Notes under the pieces: model-generated
Database searches by the model: none
What the model saw: only the letters and a program-made list of their open reading frames with translations
Told to the model about the DNA's origin: nothing
In this document: piece after piece, positions 5,388-7,542 of the stretch
How positions within the stretch are numbered: the first letter of the stretch is position 1
Layout of the letters: every line of letters begins with the position of its first letter
NCBI GenBank assembly: GCA_903881535.1
Contig: CAIRTT010000529.1
Location: 1-7,542, forward strand
Length of the DNA: 7,542 nt
Direction of reading: 5' to 3'
DNA from: an uncultured Armatimonadota bacterium
Lineage (GTDB): Bacteria > Armatimonadota > Armatimonadia > Armatimonadales > Armatimonadaceae
Translations under genes and position numbers: made by a program

Positions 5388-6482
5388 ATGAAATTCAACC
5401 ATCCAGTCAACACGCACATAAAGAGCACATTCTTCCTGTCCGGTACGGTGATCGCTGTCCTCTTGAGCCAGCAAACCACCTTTGCAGCGCCACCAGCGCT
5501 ACACACGGTTGGAAATAAAGTCGTGGATGCAAAAGGCAAAACGGTTAGGCTGCAGGGCGTAAATGTCCCAAGCCTTGACTGGGACCCGGCAGGCGAGCGC
5601 GTGCTTGAGTCCATCGATGTTGCATTGACAAAGTGGAATGCCAACATTGTGCGTATTCCATTAACGCAGGATTTTTGGTTTGGTTACCACAAGGGGCAAA
5701 AGTCGCAGCTAACGGCTACCAATTACCAGAAGCTGGTTGATGCTGTTGTTAGCCGTGTGGCTGCATCCAACAAGTATGTCCTTCTTGACTTGCACTGGAG
5801 TGATGGCGGAGTTTGGGGGTCACATGTTGGGCAACACGCGATGCCGGATGACAACTCTGTATTGTTTTGGAAGAGTGTTGCAAAGCGGTACGCCAACAAT
5901 CCTGCTGTGCTCTTTGATCTCTACAACGAGCCTCACGATGTGACATGGGATGTCTGGAAGAACGGCGGCGCTGTCGATGAGTACAACGATGACCCAGCGC
6001 GAGGGAAGCATCTTCAGTACCATACGCCAGGGATGCAGGCGCTTGTGGATGTGGTTCGCTCTAGTGGTGCCAAGAACATCGTCGTCGCTGGCGGCCTTGA
6101 TTGGGCTTATGACCTTCGGGGCATTGTTGCCGGGAGCTCCCTGACAGACCGTGGCGGAAACGGAATCATGTACGCCACGCACATCTATCCTTGGAAGAAG
6201 GACTGGGATGCCAATGTCACACCGACCGTTGCCAAGTACCCGGTCTTTGTTGGCGAGGTCGGTACAAAGCCCTGGCATGCAGGTGATCCTGCGCATGAAA
6301 ACGTTTACACCGAAGCGTGGGCACCGGATGTCATTAAGTACATCGAACAGCATGGCCTCTCATGGACGGCTTGGAGCTTTCACCCGAGTGCAAATCCGTG
6401 CCTGATCACGGGCTGGGACTACACCCCAACAGACTATTGGGGACGCTACGTGAAATCCGCTCTGGCAGTGCGCAAAAAGTAG
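5388..6482 (+). CDS. Secreted glycoside hydrolase family 5 enzyme (cellulase/endo-beta-glucanase type)
   Basis: A 364-residue protein with a signal peptide (hydrophobic core about 14-26, likely cut near FAA|PP, residue 34) followed by a single GH5 (beta/alpha)8 barrel and no binding module. Visible family residues are R89 (NIVRIPL), H136 (LLDLHW), N180-E181 (LYNEP, the acid/base), H265 and Y267 (THIYPW), E290 (FVGE, the nucleophile) and W329 (WTAWSFHP). All catalytic positions are intact. GH5 enzymes cut beta-linked glucans, mannans and related polymers with retention of configuration. The cellulase-type call rests on overall style, and mannan or another beta-glucan cannot be excluded. GGGAGA (5378-5383) is a good ribosome site 4 nt before the ATG. 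It lies 19 nt after the LacI-type gene and is probably on the same transcript, under O1/O2 control. Confidence 0.93.
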   Translation: MKFNHPVNTHIKSTFFLSGTVIAVLLSQQTTFAAPPALHTVGNKVVDAKGKTVRLQGVNVPSLDWDPAGERVLESIDVALTKWNANIVRIPLTQDFWFGYHKGQKSQLTATNYQKLVDAVVSRVAASNKYVLLDLHWSDGGVWGSHVGQHAMPDDNSVLFWKSVAKRYANNPAVLFDLYNEPHDVTWDVWKNGGAVDEYNDDPARGKHLQYHTPGMQALVDVVRSSGAKNIVVAGGLDWAYDLRGIVAGSSLTDRGGNGIMYATHIYPWKKDWDANVTPTVAKYPVFVGEVGTKPWHAGDPAHENVYTEAWAPDVIKYIEQHGLSWTAWSFHPSANPCLITGWDYTPTDYWGRYVKSALAVRKK

Positions 6483-6533
6483 AGCTGTGAACGTATTTTG
6501 AGATTAAGTGTGAGTGATGACTGGAGAATGAGC

Positions 6534-7238
6534 ATGGAAACGATAGATATTAGTGGTAAGTGGGCTCTCGTAACGGGAGCAAGTCGCGGCGTCGGACGGC
6601 AGATAAGCCTTGGACTGGCACGTGCTGGTTGCAATGTTGTCCTGCACAGTAGGTTGCTAGAGAGCACAGCGACGCTTGCCGCGGAGCTTCAGGAACTTAG
6701 CGTTCAAACACATCAGGTTGCCGCTGAGCTCTCCGATGCCGAAGAGCTTTCAGCGATGCTGGAAACGCTGTTACAGAGCGGTCCAGACATTGACATTTTG
6801 TACAACAATGCGGCCATCATGACGCCCTATCGCCAGGACTGGCTCAATATTCCAGATGACGATTATCAGCGGAGTTTTCAGGTCAATGTAATCGCACTTT
6901 CACGCATCTGCCATACATTCATTCCGGGCATGAAGTTGCGGAAGTGGGGACGTATCGTGAATGTCACCAGTGGCATCCAGGATCAGCCCGAACTGATTGC
7001 GTATTCCATCTCGAAGGGCGCAGTCGATAAATTCACGACCGATACATCCGGGCACTTGGCTGAACATGGCGTCCTTATGAATACGCTCGATCCGGGTTGG
7101 CTGCGTACTGACCTTGGTGGGCCAAACGCCCCTGGAGATGTCACATCGGTGTTGCCGGGTGCACTCGTCCCTCTGTTTACTGAAACCGCACACGGACAGC
7201 TGTTCCGGGCCCAGGACTACGCCGTCGTTCAGGAGTAG
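6534..7238 (+). CDS. Short-chain dehydrogenase/reductase (SDR)
   Basis: A 234-residue classical-type SDR. TGASRGVG (14-21) is the nucleotide-binding glycine motif, NNAA (91-94) follows strand 4, and the tetrad is N118, S146, Y157 and K161 (YSISK). PGWLRTDLGGPNAP follows after 187. The Ser-Tyr spacing is 11, a little shorter than the usual 12-13. Cofactor (NAD or NADP) and substrate cannot be read with confidence; R40 near the end of strand 2 would suit NADP. Start: ATG 6534 has GGAGA at 6523-6527 six nt upstream and places the glycine motif at the usual distance. ATG 6528 and TTG 6498 are in frame but poorly placed. It begins 51 nt after the GH5 stop with no terminator between, so it is probably the third gene of the operon. 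A role in handling released sugars is only a guess. Confidence 0.92.
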   Translation: METIDISGKWALVTGASRGVGRQISLGLARAGCNVVLHSRLLESTATLAAELQELSVQTHQVAAELSDAEELSAMLETLLQSGPDIDILYNNAAIMTPYRQDWLNIPDDDYQRSFQVNVIALSRICHTFIPGMKLRKWGRIVNVTSGIQDQPELIAYSISKGAVDKFTTDTSGHLAEHGVLMNTLDPGWLRTDLGGPNAPGDVTSVLPGALVPLFTETAHGQLFRAQDYAVVQE

Positions 7239-7295
7239 TTTCTAAGCGATACGCATCGGGGAATCGCAATCCCGTTGTGCATGCCTCATACTGCT

Positions 7296-7328
7296 AATCG
7301 ACCGGGATACCCCCGGTCGATTCTTGTT
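7296..7328 (+). terminator. Strong hairpin terminator of the lacI-GH5-SDR operon
   Basis: AATCGACCGGG (7296-7306) pairs perfectly with CCCGGTCGATT (7312-7322), giving 11 bp with the loop ATACC. The following TTCTTGTTT is T-rich but interrupted. It lies 57 nt after the SDR stop, and the hairpin may also work for any minus-strand transcript arriving from the right. Confidence 0.85.
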
Positions 7329-7542
7329 TGATTGGAATGAAAGGGGCTCTCACGCCTGTTTTCTTGCAGATAAGGGTATTGCGATGCTGCGACTTAACAG
7401 TGGTTGGGAGGACGAATTCGTTGGCCAATTCTTTGTGTTCGGCCAGAGTGATATTCTCTGTGTGATGATCATCTGGAGGCCAGTCGTCATCCCGAAAATG
7501 ATGTCGTATACACAAATCAAACAGTTGTAATTATATAATGAA
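7329..7542. other. No convincing gene; consensus -10 hexamer at edge
   Basis: Open frames of about 60-70 codons exist on both strands (for example plus 7324-7530 from TTG and minus 7515-7294 from TTG), but they overlap each other, use weak starts without ribosome sites, run into the terminator hairpin and match no family I know. TATAAT at 7534-7539 is a perfect -10 hexamer without a clear -35, possibly a promoter for a gene beyond the window. Confidence 0.4.

Noticed and set aside
5820..6353. 177-codon minus-strand open frame
   Set aside because: It is antisense to the GH5 catalytic core, where all active-site residues are intact on the plus strand.
7257..7273. Small inverted repeat CGGG...CCCG downstream of the SDR
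   Set aside because: Only four paired bases, a long loop and no T-run; the real terminator is the 11-bp stem at 7296-7322.
7294..7530. Small overlapping open frames on both strands after the SDR
   Set aside because: TTG starts, no ribosome sites, overlap with the terminator hairpin, and no recognisable protein motif.

Overview
The window looks like chromosomal DNA from a free-living bacterium of moderate GC, most likely an Acidobacteriota member of the Terriglobia type. This is inferred from protein style (a DUF5009/HGSNAT-like acyltransferase, the form of the SDR, and a secreted GH5 next to a LacI regulator), not from any marker gene. No rRNA, tRNA, CRISPR array, phage gene or transposase was seen.

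Layout. (a) 1-702, minus strand: the N-terminal 234 codons of a secreted subtilisin-like (S8) protease that runs off the left edge. (b) 703-872: a divergent intergenic region with a perfect 7+1+7 dyad. (c) 873-3847, plus strand: three closely spaced genes for an exported or membrane-anchored protein with a carboxypeptidase-regulatory-like domain, an HPP-family membrane protein, and an HGSNAT-like membrane acyltransferase (DUF5009). (d) 3772-4215: a tandem array with an exact 156-bp period. Each unit repeats the last 24 codons of the acyltransferase gene, its stop codon and an intrinsic terminator, so one real gene end is followed by two orphan gene tails and there are three terminators in a row. 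(e) 4258-4345: a control region with two identical perfect 14-bp palindromes 32 bp apart, overlapping a good sigma70-type promoter. (f) 4346-7238, plus strand: a LacI-family regulator, a secreted GH5 glycoside hydrolase (cellulase/beta-glucanase type) and a short-chain dehydrogenase/reductase, closed by a strong hairpin terminator at 7296-7322. (g) 7323-7542: no convincing gene, with a consensus -10 hexamer at the right edge.

How it may work together. The LacI-family protein probably binds the two palindromes upstream of its own gene, which have the central CpG expected for this family. It would then repress its own transcript, including the downstream GH5 gene, until a sugar from beta-glucan breakdown releases it. 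The triple terminator array separates this operon from the upstream acyltransferase operon. The array is the most unusual structure here, because its gene-tail copies are almost unchanged at protein level while the sequence between stop codon and terminator differs between copy 1 and copies 2/3.
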